From JBBBNV01 sp037137075 (GTDB lineage Bacteria > Bacillota > Bacilli > Paenibacillales > NBRC-103111): a DNA stretch of 15,995 nt. Numbering within the stretch: the stretch's first letter is position 1; each line of letters starts with the position of its first letter. Both the position numbers and the translations under genes were made by a program. The DNA lies in the NCBI RefSeq assembly GCF_037137075.1, contig NZ_JBBBNV010000047.1, forward strand, positions 1 through 15,995, given 5' to 3'. Shown piece after piece: positions 6,147 through 14,276 of this stretch. Under the pieces are notes generated by a model. That model was not told where the DNA came from. It did no database searches and worked only from the letters and a program-made list of their open reading frames with translations.

Positions 6147-9100
6147 ATGAAACGAGTTGTTTGTGTGCTCGGTATGCATCGAAGTGGAACATCTGCAATA
6201 ACCCGTGGTATTAATTTGCTAGGAGCTTATATTGGAGAAGATTATCAACTTCTTCCTCCAAATGATGAAAATATGGAAGGATTTTGGGAACACTCAGAAA
6301 TTGTTAAAGTACACGATGAAATTCTTCAGGTTTTGTCGAGTAGCTGGAATACTAGATTATCTTTACCAGATGGCTGGCAAAAGGATGAAAAAATCCAACC
6401 TTTAAAAAGGGCATTAATTAATATTGTTAAGCAAGACTTTTACAAACATGATTTATGGGTTTGGAAAGATCCTCGTACATGTTTATTATTGCCGATTTGG
6501 ATTGATATTCTTGAAGAGTTAAATATAGAGCCTAGCTTCGTATTAGTTATAAGGAATCCATTAAATGTTGCTAAATCTCTGGAAAAGAGAAATGGTATGA
6601 TTTTAGAGGAAGGTCTTGCAAATTGGGCGCTGCATACTCTTAATTCGTTAATTTTTACAAAGGATTATCGCAGAACTATTGTGCATTATGATGAATATGT
6701 TGAAGACTGGTATACAAACCTTCGACATATCTCAAAAATGATTGATTTGCCTTGGCCTGAGGATGAGAAATTCATAATAAAAACAATGAACGATTTCATT
6801 CGCCCAGAATTGCGACATAATAAAATAAATAATATCTCTTTAAATAAAAACCAAGCACCCGAATTTATAAATGAAATCTATGAGTATTGCTTGAAATGTT
6901 TGAAAGATGAAGAATTTTTTCAAGCAAATCAAGATGAAGAAAGAATTAGAACCATTTTAACATATTATAATCAATTTTCTAATGTTTTTAGAATTACCCC
7001 TCCAGTTAGATTTGATTTGCAATGTTTTTGGAATGAGGAGAATTCTTTTCAAGAAAATAAATCAATTATAAAAATTGGCTATGCAGATGGCTTATACCAC
7101 GAATATAAATTGAATTTACCAAATTTATTTCCTATTAGATTAGATTTAACTAATATTCCTTCAATTATTTATATTAAAAGTATAGATATATATAGTAGAA
7201 ATAAGATAAATAATATATTCTTAGTAGATTCATGTAATAATGCAAATGATTTCGAGGGTTTAGTTGAACTTGAAAATGTAAGCAGAGTAATGGATTTTGA
7301 AGATTATACAATTATATCTAAAACAAAAGATCCTCAGTTATTATTTAAAGGAAATCCTAACTTAGAAAGTTATCCAGAACTCACTTTCAAAATTATTATG
7401 AAAGTAATTCCTATTGCAGAAGAGATAGCCGATACTATATCCTGCGTTTCTCAAAAGTGGTTTGACATTAAAGATAAATTTGAAAAATATGATGAACAAA
7501 TGAGTATACTGAGCAATTCAATCAATTATCTTACTAATGAAAACAATCATAAAGCAAATGAAATAGTAGAAAATAATCATCAAATCAATCAATTGGAAAC
7601 GGAAGTTTCTGTTTTAGTAAATAAAAATGTAAGTTTAGAAAACGAATATCAAGTTCTTTCAAACAAAATTTGTGATTATATGCAAAGTTTTGAAGATTTA
7701 AATCAAAAACTAGTTGAATTAGAAAATCAATTATCAATGACATCCGATTATAATTTCGAGCTAATAAAAACAATAGGAGAGAAAGATCTTATTATCGAAA
7801 ATTCTAAAGAGCACCTTCTTTTTTTTGAAGAGCAGTCCGAAAAATTAAAAGAAAATATCATCATAAAACAACAAGAAATTAAAAGAGCAGCAGGTGATAT
7901 TGAACACAGAGATAATGTTATTAATAATTTAAATGATGAAATAAAATTTCTCGAAAGTCAGATTCAACTTATTAAGGATTCACAAGGTTATAAGTTTCTA
8001 AAAAAATATTATCGCTTAAGAGATAACATCTTACCTGAACATTCCAAAAGACGGACTTTATTTAAACTTGGATATAATATTGTTGTTAATAGGGGTGCAC
8101 TTGGACGAATTTTTACGAAAAGTAATATAAAAAAAGGGTTATATTATTTGAAAAAGGGAAATATCTCCTCTATTATTGCAAGAATAGAACTATTTTTAAA
8201 ACAAAACGAAGTTAACATTCATGTAATCCAATCCTCAAACAACTATATTGAAAAAGTTTTGCAAAATGAAAATTCTAAAATCTTTGACTTGAGCCATGAT
8301 ATTACTGTTGATGTAATAGTTCCTATATATGATGCATATGATTACACAAAAAAGTGTCTCGAGACTGTATACGAAAATTCTGATATGAACTACAATCTTT
8401 ATTTAATAAATGATTGTAGCCCTGATCAACGAATATCCGAGTTATTAGAAGAATATGCACGGAAAGAAAAACCCAATTATATGAAAAATTTGTTTGTAAT
8501 TAATAACGAAAGTAATTTAGGATTTGTAAAAAATGTCAACAAAGGAATGTCTTTGTCTCAAAACCATGTAGTATTACTTAATACAGATACAGAAGTTCCA
8601 CCTGGTTGGATTAGTAGATTAATGCAACCTATACTAACTGATGAACGTATAGCTTCAGTTACACCGTTTTCCAATAGTGCAACAACATGCTCTTTCCCAC
8701 GTTTTTGTGAAGATAACGATTTACCGAATCATCTAACCGTAGAACAAGTGGATTCAATGTTTAGAATATACGGTTCAAGTGAAACCATTCAATTGCCCTC
8801 GGGAGTAGGCTTTTGTATGGCAATAAATCGGCATGTACTAAACAAAGTTGGGGCATTTGACGATGAAGCCTTTGGAAAAGGTTATGGTGAAGAAAATGAT
8901 TGGTGTATGAGAGCATATCATGCAGGGTATCAAAATGTTTTAGTCCAAAACTTATTTGTTTATCATAAACATGGAGTCAGTTTTAGGCAGCACAAAGATA
9001 AAGCTAGAGAGGATCGAATTGCAGAAAATTTACGAAAAGTAGAAGAGCGATATCCCGACTATGTGCCATGGGTTCATCGCTTTATTGGAGAAGATCCAAT

Positions 9101-10280
9101 TAAGCAAGTTCGGCAGCTATTAACAAGTATTGTGTTTTCTTCGAAAAGTGGTAAGGAAGGCGTTCTTTACATTAATCATACTTTAGGTGGAGGAACGCAG
9201 CTTTATGAAGAAAAACTGATTGAAAAGAACAAAGATCAAAAAAGAAACTATACTTTCCATTTGTTTTCCGATGAAATTCAGATAGAAGATTATACTCAAG
9301 GTTTCAAGTATCGTTTTAATAAATCAATGTTAACCCAAGAAAGTTTTAAAGGAATTTTATCCATGTTTAATATAGATGTTATATATATTAATCAATTGGT
9401 TACTTTTCCGAATTTTTTAATGCAATTCATTCAAAATTCTGGACTTAAGTATACTTATTTCGTTCACGATTACTTTGCGGTTTGCCCAAGCTACAATTTA
9501 ATAAATGATAAAGAAATATATTGCCATGGAGTAACTGATATTTCGATATGTCAAAAGTGTATTCAAAATAATTTAGTAACCGAACCATGGATTAATATGA
9601 GAGCCAAAGATATTGATATTCAAAAATGGAGAGAGAGCTTTTATGAATTTTTGGGTAAAGCTAGTCATATCATTGCTCCAAGTTTAAGTACAAAAGAAAT
9701 CGTGCAAAAATATTATCCTAACCTAGACATTCAAGTTATTGAACATGAAATTGTAACACCTGTAAAAAATACATTTAAACATACATTTGCTGATTCGATT
9801 AATTTAAATGTTGCATTTATTGGTGCAATTGGCGAGAGCAAGGGATCACATATTATCTACGAATTAAAGGATATGATAGAAAGGAGGGATCTCCCAATTA
9901 ATTTGAAGGTTATTGGTGTAACAAATATTAATCAGAATCCTTATAAAAGTGAAGATGGTAGGTTTGAAATTTACGGACGCTATGATAATGTGAATATTTC
10001 AAATATATTAGAAAAACTTGAAATATCAGTTGTAATCATTCCGGCGTTATGGCCAGAAACTTATTCATACACAACTAGTGAGGCAATGTTCTCAGGATAT
10101 CCAGTGATAACGTTTAATATAGGAGCACCGGCTGAACGGGTGCAGCGTTATGACGGTGGATGGCTAGTAGATGAAATGAATAGTTTTGGAATTTATTCGG
10201 TGCTTATAAAATTATTGAGAGATAGGCAGGATATTGTTCGAAAAGCAAATAATCTCAAAGATCTGATAAAGTTTCAGTAG
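6147..10280 (+). CDS. Multidomain glycan assembly protein: sulfotransferase-like, beta-rich module, coiled coil, GT2 and GT4 domains
   Basis: The 1377-residue protein reads without interruption and begins at an ATG with GGAGG nine bases upstream. Residues 1-265 look like a sulfotransferase-family P-loop domain: GMHRSGTSAI (9-18) for the 5'-phosphosulfate loop and VIRNPLNVAKSLEKRNG (134-150) for the 3'-phosphate region of PAPS. Residues about 285-395 form a beta-rich module of a kind found in multidomain glycosyltransferases. Residues about 438-612 are a strongly charged coiled coil. A GT2 domain (about 720-985) has VIVPIYDAYDYTKKCL, NDCSPD (755-760), NTDTE (812-816, DxD-type) and GEENDWCMRAYHAGY (914-928). 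A GT4-like domain (about 1005-1370) has an N-terminal GGGTQLY, VAFIGAIGESKG (1222-1233) and the donor-site ETYSYTTSEAM (1304-1314). It probably adds at least two kinds of sugar and may cap the chain with sulfate. Whether the first domain is an active sulfotransferase is uncertain; there are no membrane segments. It is reminiscent of WsaE (methyltransferase plus two rhamnosyltransferase domains). Confidence 0.85.
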   Translation: MKRVVCVLGMHRSGTSAITRGINLLGAYIGEDYQLLPPNDENMEGFWEHSEIVKVHDEILQVLSSSWNTRLSLPDGWQKDEKIQPLKRALINIVKQDFYKHDLWVWKDPRTCLLLPIWIDILEELNIEPSFVLVIRNPLNVAKSLEKRNGMILEEGLANWALHTLNSLIFTKDYRRTIVHYDEYVEDWYTNLRHISKMIDLPWPEDEKFIIKTMNDFIRPELRHNKINNISLNKNQAPEFINEIYEYCLKCLKDEEFFQANQDEERIRTILTYYNQFSNVFRITPPVRFDLQCFWNEENSFQENKSIIKIGYADGLYHEYKLNLPNLFPIRLDLTNIPSIIYIKSIDIYSRNKINNIFLVDSCNNANDFEGLVELENVSRVMDFEDYTIISKTKDPQLLFKGNPNLESYPELTFKIIMKVIPIAEEIADTISCVSQKWFDIKDKFEKYDEQMSILSNSINYLTNENNHKANEIVENNHQINQLETEVSVLVNKNVSLENEYQVLSNKICDYMQSFEDLNQKLVELENQLSMTSDYNFELIKTIGEKDLIIENSKEHLLFFEEQSEKLKENIIIKQQEIKRAAGDIEHRDNVINNLNDEIKFLESQIQLIKDSQGYKFLKKYYRLRDNILPEHSKRRTLFKLGYNIVVNRGALGRIFTKSNIKKGLYYLKKGNISSIIARIELFLKQNEVNIHVIQSSNNYIEKVLQNENSKIFDLSHDITVDVIVPIYDAYDYTKKCLETVYENSDMNYNLYLINDCSPDQRISELLEEYARKEKPNYMKNLFVINNESNLGFVKNVNKGMSLSQNHVVLLNTDTEVPPGWISRLMQPILTDERIASVTPFSNSATTCSFPRFCEDNDLPNHLTVEQVDSMFRIYGSSETIQLPSGVGFCMAINRHVLNKVGAFDDEAFGKGYGEENDWCMRAYHAGYQNVLVQNLFVYHKHGVSFRQHKDKAREDRIAENLRKVEERYPDYVPWVHRFIGEDPIKQVRQLLTSIVFSSKSGKEGVLYINHTLGGGTQLYEEKLIEKNKDQKRNYTFHLFSDEIQIEDYTQGFKYRFNKSMLTQESFKGILSMFNIDVIYINQLVTFPNFLMQFIQNSGLKYTYFVHDYFAVCPSYNLINDKEIYCHGVTDISICQKCIQNNLVTEPWINMRAKDIDIQKWRESFYEFLGKASHIIAPSLSTKEIVQKYYPNLDIQVIEHEIVTPVKNTFKHTFADSINLNVAFIGAIGESKGSHIIYELKDMIERRDLPINLKVIGVTNINQNPYKSEDGRFEIYGRYDNVNISNILEKLEISVVIIPALWPETYSYTTSEAMFSGYPVITFNIGAPAERVQRYDGGWLVDEMNSFGIYSVLIKLLRDRQDIVRKANNLKDLIKFQ

Positions 10281-10289
10281 GAGCTAGTT

Positions 10290-11441
10290 ATGCAAACACA
10301 AAGAAACAACGCATTCGATAATTTAAGAGGTATAGTAGTTTTATTTGTTGTTATTTATCATTTTTCTGTTTTGATGAATTTAAATATTCAGTATGTGAGC
10401 AATTTAGGTCTTCTAGGGGTTAAAATATTTTTTTTAATTAGTGGTTATTTGATTTTTGCTTCATTTCAAAAAAATGTACATCAGTATGGTCTTTTTAGAG
10501 GTACAAGAGAATATTTTATTAATCGTTTTTTTAGAATTATTCCAGCTTATTATTTTAACTTAATAGTTATCATCTTGATAGTACCATTTATTATTACTGA
10601 TTATTCTTTTATTTTCTCGGTTGCTTTTCTGAAACAAATAGTTGTCCACATGTTATTTTTAGCTTACCTGGTATATAGAGATAATGGTTGGGGGCTAAAC
10701 GGTTCTTACTGGACACTATCGATAGAATTGCTGTGGTATATTTTGATTCCGATTTTGTTTGTTTATTTAAATACCATTAAAAGGATATTCCTTATATTGA
10801 TTTTGTCTATTTTGTATCTATTTCTCTTGGAGAATAGGAAACTAGATTTTTTAGTTGGGTTAATCAAACCTGCTGGGGAATTCAATATTAATTATGAGGA
10901 TTTAATCATATATTTATCTTATCAATTACCCGGACAATTAATGTTTTTTAGTGTCGGTATTTTACTCCTGAAATTTAACAAGAAGTTAAATTTTAATATT
11001 CCTATAAATAAAGGACTTTCATTCTTTTTAATCGCGATAACTATAATTGGTTCGGTTCTACTCAGTAATATTTCTGTTAGTTCATTGACATTAAAGAATT
11101 TATATCTTGGAATAATTGCTGTTTTAGTATTTGTAATACTCATAAATATTTCTTCGAATAAATCAAATATATTGTCATGGTTAGGGAAAATATCGTATTC
11201 AGTTTATTTATGGCATTATCCAATATTGGCTATTGGTAAAAAAATTGAAATATTCAGATATGTGTCCCCACTACAATTTGCTTGTATATTCACCGTGCTT
11301 CTTTTAGTGATTTCTGGAATGTCTTATTATTTTATCGAAAAGATGGGATTAAGCATAAAGGATAGCTTTAGAAAATGGAAACAAAATCGAGCAACTGTCA
11401 AAGCTTATTCATCTTTTAAAGGGCCTAATCAATCTGCTTAA
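10290..11441 (+). CDS. Membrane acyltransferase, OafA/acyltransferase-3 family
   Basis: The 383-residue polytopic protein belongs to the acyltransferase-3 family, which transfers acetyl or other acyl groups onto extracytoplasmic sugars. The family's R-X10-H motif is at Arg13 and His24 (LRGIVVLFVVIYHF). NGSYWTLSIELLWYILIP is the second characteristic block. About ten hydrophobic segments follow through residue 355, then a short basic cytoplasmic tail. The length is that of a membrane-only member, with no C-terminal SGNH domain. AGGAG overlaps the stop codon of the previous gene (10278-10280) and stands 6 bases before the ATG, so translation is likely coupled. Its place in the operon suggests that it O-acylates the exported glycan or a lipid-linked precursor. 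The acyl group and site are unknown. Codon use is as AT-rich as its neighbours. Confidence 0.88.
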   Translation: MQTQRNNAFDNLRGIVVLFVVIYHFSVLMNLNIQYVSNLGLLGVKIFFLISGYLIFASFQKNVHQYGLFRGTREYFINRFFRIIPAYYFNLIVIILIVPFIITDYSFIFSVAFLKQIVVHMLFLAYLVYRDNGWGLNGSYWTLSIELLWYILIPILFVYLNTIKRIFLILILSILYLFLLENRKLDFLVGLIKPAGEFNINYEDLIIYLSYQLPGQLMFFSVGILLLKFNKKLNFNIPINKGLSFFLIAITIIGSVLLSNISVSSLTLKNLYLGIIAVLVFVILINISSNKSNILSWLGKISYSVYLWHYPILAIGKKIEIFRYVSPLQFACIFTVLLLVISGMSYYFIEKMGLSIKDSFRKWKQNRATVKAYSSFKGPNQSA

Positions 11442-11446
11442 AGAGG
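11442..11446 (+). promoter_or_regulatory. Ribosome binding site favouring the second ATG of the FAD oxidoreductase gene
   Basis: The AGAGG core lies 8 bases before ATG 11455 but only 2 bases before the in-frame ATG at 11449, so the later start is preferred. Confidence 0.65.
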
Positions 11447-11454
11447 TAATGAAA

Positions 11455-12678
11455 ATGAAATATTACGATTATATTGTTATTGGCGCGGGTATTATTGGTT
11501 TGACAATTGCTTACGAGATTAAAAAAAGATACCCTTCTAAAAGTGTCGCAATTTTAGAGAAAGAATCGGATGTTGCATATCATTCAAGTGGTAGAAATAG
11601 TGGTGTTCTGCATGCAGGCTTCTACTATACAGCAGACAGTCTTAAAGCAAAGTTCACAAGAGATGGAAATCTGGCTATGAAGAAATATTGTGAAAAAAAG
11701 AAATTACGTATAAATAATTGTGGAAAGCTTGTTATAGCAACAAATGAAGAAGAATTAAAAGGTTTGGAAGAATTGAAGAAACGAGCAGAACTAAATGGTG
11801 TTGAACTTTTATGGATGAATGAAGAAGAGGCGAAGAAAATAGATCCAAATGTTAAAACATTTCGGAAAGCATTATACTCCCCATCTACTGCTTCGGTTGA
11901 TCCTGTAGAAGTTTGTCATTCATTAAAACAGGACAACATTGAATCAGGAATTAAGTTTTATTTTAATACAGTATATTTGAAAAAAAAGAAGGATTGTATT
12001 GTTACAAATAATGGGGAATTCAAATATGACTATTTAATTAATGCGGGTGGATTATATGCAGATAAGATTGCACATGATTATGGATTTGGACATAAATACA
12101 CTATCATTCCATTCAAAGGTATATACTTGAAATATGATAAAAATAAGACTGATATATCCACTAATATCTATCCAGTTCCTAATTTGAAAAATCCCTTTTT
12201 AGGGGTTCATTTTACCAAGACGGTAGACAAATCAATTAAAATTGGCCCTACTGCTATACCAGCATTTTGGCGTGAAAATTATGTGGGGCTTAATAGATTT
12301 AAATTAAATGAATTTTTGCAAATTCTCTATTATGAAGCAAAATTATTTATGAAAAATTCGTTTAATTTTAGAAATTTGGCTTTCGAGGAAATAAAGAAGT
12401 ATAATAAATCTAATTTTATTGGTTTATCTTTGAAAATGGTTAATTCGGTGGATAAGAATGGATTTGGTCAGTTTCTTAGGCCAGGAATTCGAGCTCAATT
12501 GTTGAACAAAGAAACACTAGAATTAGTTCAAGATTTTGTATTAGAGGGTGATGCCAAAACTCTACATGTGTTAAATGCTGTTTCACCCGCCTTTACTTGT
12601 TCAATACCATTTTCTAAATATGTAGTTGACGAAATTAGTAAATTACAAAAGGGAGGAATCGACATTGAAACTGCTTGA
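11455..12678 (+). CDS. FAD-dependent oxidoreductase, L-2-hydroxyglutarate oxidase (LhgO)-like
   Basis: The 407-residue product is a DAO-family flavoprotein. The dinucleotide-binding motif IGAGIIG is at residues 9-15, followed by an acidic LEKE strand end near 34-37. HSSGRNSGVLHAGFYY (43-58) is the typical LhgO/glycerol-3-phosphate-dehydrogenase-like flavin region. LINAGGLYADKIA (194-206), IKIGPTAIPAF (261-271) and the C-terminal LNAVSPAFTCSIPF (373-386) also match LhgO. LhgO of E. coli oxidises L-2-hydroxyglutarate to 2-oxoglutarate. Nothing else here belongs to that catabolic route, so in this operon it may instead oxidise a 2-hydroxy acid or an alpha-hydroxy group on a glycan precursor (inference). 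The start at 11455 is chosen by the ribosome site; the alternative at 11449 adds two residues. The last 14 bases overlap the rmlC reading frame. Confidence 0.8.
   Translation: MKYYDYIVIGAGIIGLTIAYEIKKRYPSKSVAILEKESDVAYHSSGRNSGVLHAGFYYTADSLKAKFTRDGNLAMKKYCEKKKLRINNCGKLVIATNEEELKGLEELKKRAELNGVELLWMNEEEAKKIDPNVKTFRKALYSPSTASVDPVEVCHSLKQDNIESGIKFYFNTVYLKKKKDCIVTNNGEFKYDYLINAGGLYADKIAHDYGFGHKYTIIPFKGIYLKYDKNKTDISTNIYPVPNLKNPFLGVHFTKTVDKSIKIGPTAIPAFWRENYVGLNRFKLNEFLQILYYEAKLFMKNSFNFRNLAFEEIKKYNKSNFIGLSLKMVNSVDKNGFGQFLRPGIRAQLLNKETLELVQDFVLEGDAKTLHVLNAVSPAFTCSIPFSKYVVDEISKLQKGGIDIETA
12652..12656 (+). promoter_or_regulatory. Ribosome binding site fixing the TTG start of rmlC
   Basis: GGAGG lies within the end of the preceding gene, 8 bases before TTG at 12665. 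The upstream in-frame ATG at 12626 has no site and would add 13 non-homologous residues. Confidence 0.82.
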
Positions 12679-13219
12679 GACAAAGTTATCTGGAGTCTAT
12701 ATTCTTGAACCAAAAGTATTTGGAGACCATCGTGGTTTTTTTATGGAAAGTTATAATGAAAAGGTTTTTTCTGAATTGGGGTTAAATTACAATCTAATTC
12801 AAGATAATCAATCATTATCAGCTCAGGCTGGAACTATTCGTGGTTTGCATTACCAATTGAACCCCAAAGCTCAAACCAAAATTGTAAGGGCTCTGACAGG
12901 TGCAATATATGATGTTGTTGTTGATATTCGAAAGGGTTCACCGACTTTTGGTGAGTGGATCGGAGTCATCTTGAGTGAAGAAAATAAACGACAAATTATA
13001 GTTCCAAAAGGATTCGCACATGGTATATGCACATTGGTAGCGAATACACAAATCATGTATAAAGTTGATGAATATTATTCACCTGAGCATGACCGAGGTA
13101 TCCTATGGAAAGATCCTGAATTAGGTATAGACTGGCCAATTTCTACACCTATACTTTCAGATAAAGACAAAAATCAGCCTACTTTAAAACAAGCAGAGAT
13201 TAATTTCGATTATAACTAA
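12665..13219 (+). CDS. rmlC: dTDP-4-dehydrorhamnose 3,5-epimerase
   Basis: This enzyme performs the third step of dTDP-L-rhamnose synthesis, inverting C3 and C5 of dTDP-4-dehydro-6-deoxy-glucose. The 184-residue product has the normal cupin length. Visible family sequences are VFGDHRGFFMESYNE (18-32), GTIRGLHYQ with the catalytic-base histidine at 62, a VDIRKGSPTFGEW block (86-98), VPKGFAHG (113-120) and MYKVDEYYSPEHDRGILW with the catalytic tyrosine at 132. The start is TTG: it has GGAGG at the right distance and gives the usual (M)KLLETKLSGVY N-terminus. It begins 14 bases before the end of the FAD oxidoreductase gene, so the two are probably translationally coupled. The gene that normally precedes it in the pathway, rmlB, is not in the window. 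Confidence 0.93.
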   Translation: MKLLETKLSGVYILEPKVFGDHRGFFMESYNEKVFSELGLNYNLIQDNQSLSAQAGTIRGLHYQLNPKAQTKIVRALTGAIYDVVVDIRKGSPTFGEWIGVILSEENKRQIIVPKGFAHGICTLVANTQIMYKVDEYYSPEHDRGILWKDPELGIDWPISTPILSDKDKNQPTLKQAEINFDYN

Positions 13220-13237
13220 ATTGGGGAGCGATTTAAT

Positions 13238-14263
13238 ATGAAAACAATACTTGTAACAGGTGCAGGCGGTTATATTGGTAGTGTTTTGGTTCCAAAATTA
13301 CTAGGAAAAGGTTATCGAGTTAAAGCGTTGGACCGATTTTTCTTTGGACAGGATAAATTAGAGTTGCATGAAAATCTGAAAATTATTCAGGATGATACAA
13401 GAAGAATAAAAGATGAATATTTTGCTGATGTCGATGCCGTTATTGATTTAGTAGCAATTTCAAATGACCCAAGTGGTGAATTACTCCAAGAGGCGACATA
13501 TCAAATTAATCAAATCTCTCGGGTTAATACGGCATATTTGGCTAAAAAGAACGGAGTTAAGACATATATTCTCCCATCTTCTTGTAGTATTTATGGATTT
13601 GTAGATAATAATATTATTGTTAATGAAGATTCTCCGACTAATCCATTAACAACTTATGCAAAAGCAAATGAAAAAGCAGAATTGGGCGTATTACCTCTTG
13701 CTGACTCTTCATTTACTGTCGTTGTTATGAGGCAAGCAACGGTTTATGGATACTCGCCAAGAATGAGATTTGATTTGGCTATTAATGGAATGACGCTAGG
13801 AGCTTATAAAACAGGTGTAATTCCATTGATGCGAGATGGATCTCAATGGAGACCTTTTGTGCATGTACAGGATACTACTGATGTAATGTGCATGCTGCTA
13901 GAAGCGGAAAAAGAAAAGATAAATGGCCAAATTTTCAATATCGGATCTGAAGCTAATAATTATCAATTAGGTCCACTTGCTGATGAAGTAGCAAAAGCGC
14001 TTCCAAAAAAGGTCGAAATTGAATGGTATGGCGATCCAGACCATCGCTCGTATCGTGTTAGCTTTAACAAAATTGAACAAACTTTGAATTGGCAAGCAAA
14101 ATGGACAGCTGCAGACGGGGCTTTAGAAATATATGATGCGTTGATTTCCGGAAAATTGGAAAATATGGAGCAGTCCATAACATTGAATTGGTACAAAGAA
14201 CTTATTAAATGGCATGGGATTATTAAAAAAATTGAAATGTATGACGGAATTATTGATCTGTAA
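13238..14263 (+). CDS. NAD-dependent sugar epimerase/dehydratase, extended SDR family
   Basis: The 341-residue product has the Rossmann motif TGAGGYIG at 7-14, an acidic residue after the second strand (LDRFFFG, 31-37), the catalytic-region SSCSIYG (114-120) and a Tyr at 140. GYSPRMRFDLAINGM (171-185) and GSQWRPFVHVQDTTDV (201-216) place it among nucleotide-sugar epimerases/dehydratases. It is not RmlB: it lacks the typical RmlB N-terminus and active-site DE pair. An oddity is that the position four residues after Tyr140, normally the catalytic lysine of YxxxK, is Asn144 (sequence YAKANEK); lysines lie two after and six after the tyrosine. Its place between rmlC and rmlD suggests that it works on a nucleotide sugar, perhaps a 6-deoxy sugar intermediate, but the substrate cannot be assigned. 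GGGGAG precedes the ATG by 9 bases. Confidence 0.85.
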   Translation: MKTILVTGAGGYIGSVLVPKLLGKGYRVKALDRFFFGQDKLELHENLKIIQDDTRRIKDEYFADVDAVIDLVAISNDPSGELLQEATYQINQISRVNTAYLAKKNGVKTYILPSSCSIYGFVDNNIIVNEDSPTNPLTTYAKANEKAELGVLPLADSSFTVVVMRQATVYGYSPRMRFDLAINGMTLGAYKTGVIPLMRDGSQWRPFVHVQDTTDVMCMLLEAEKEKINGQIFNIGSEANNYQLGPLADEVAKALPKKVEIEWYGDPDHRSYRVSFNKIEQTLNWQAKWTAADGALEIYDALISGKLENMEQSITLNWYKELIKWHGIIKKIEMYDGIIDL

Positions 14264-14276
14264 AGGAAGGCTTAAA

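Noticed and set aside
9881..9888. Strong Shine-Dalgarno-like AAGGAGGG inside the GT4 domain
   Set aside because: No start codon in frame at a suitable distance; it encodes part of ERRDLP and would split a continuous domain.
13238..14263. Annotation of the SDR as RmlB (dTDP-glucose 4,6-dehydratase)
   Set aside because: Motifs SPRMRFDL and WRPFVHV belong to other extended SDRs, and the RmlB active-site pattern is absent.
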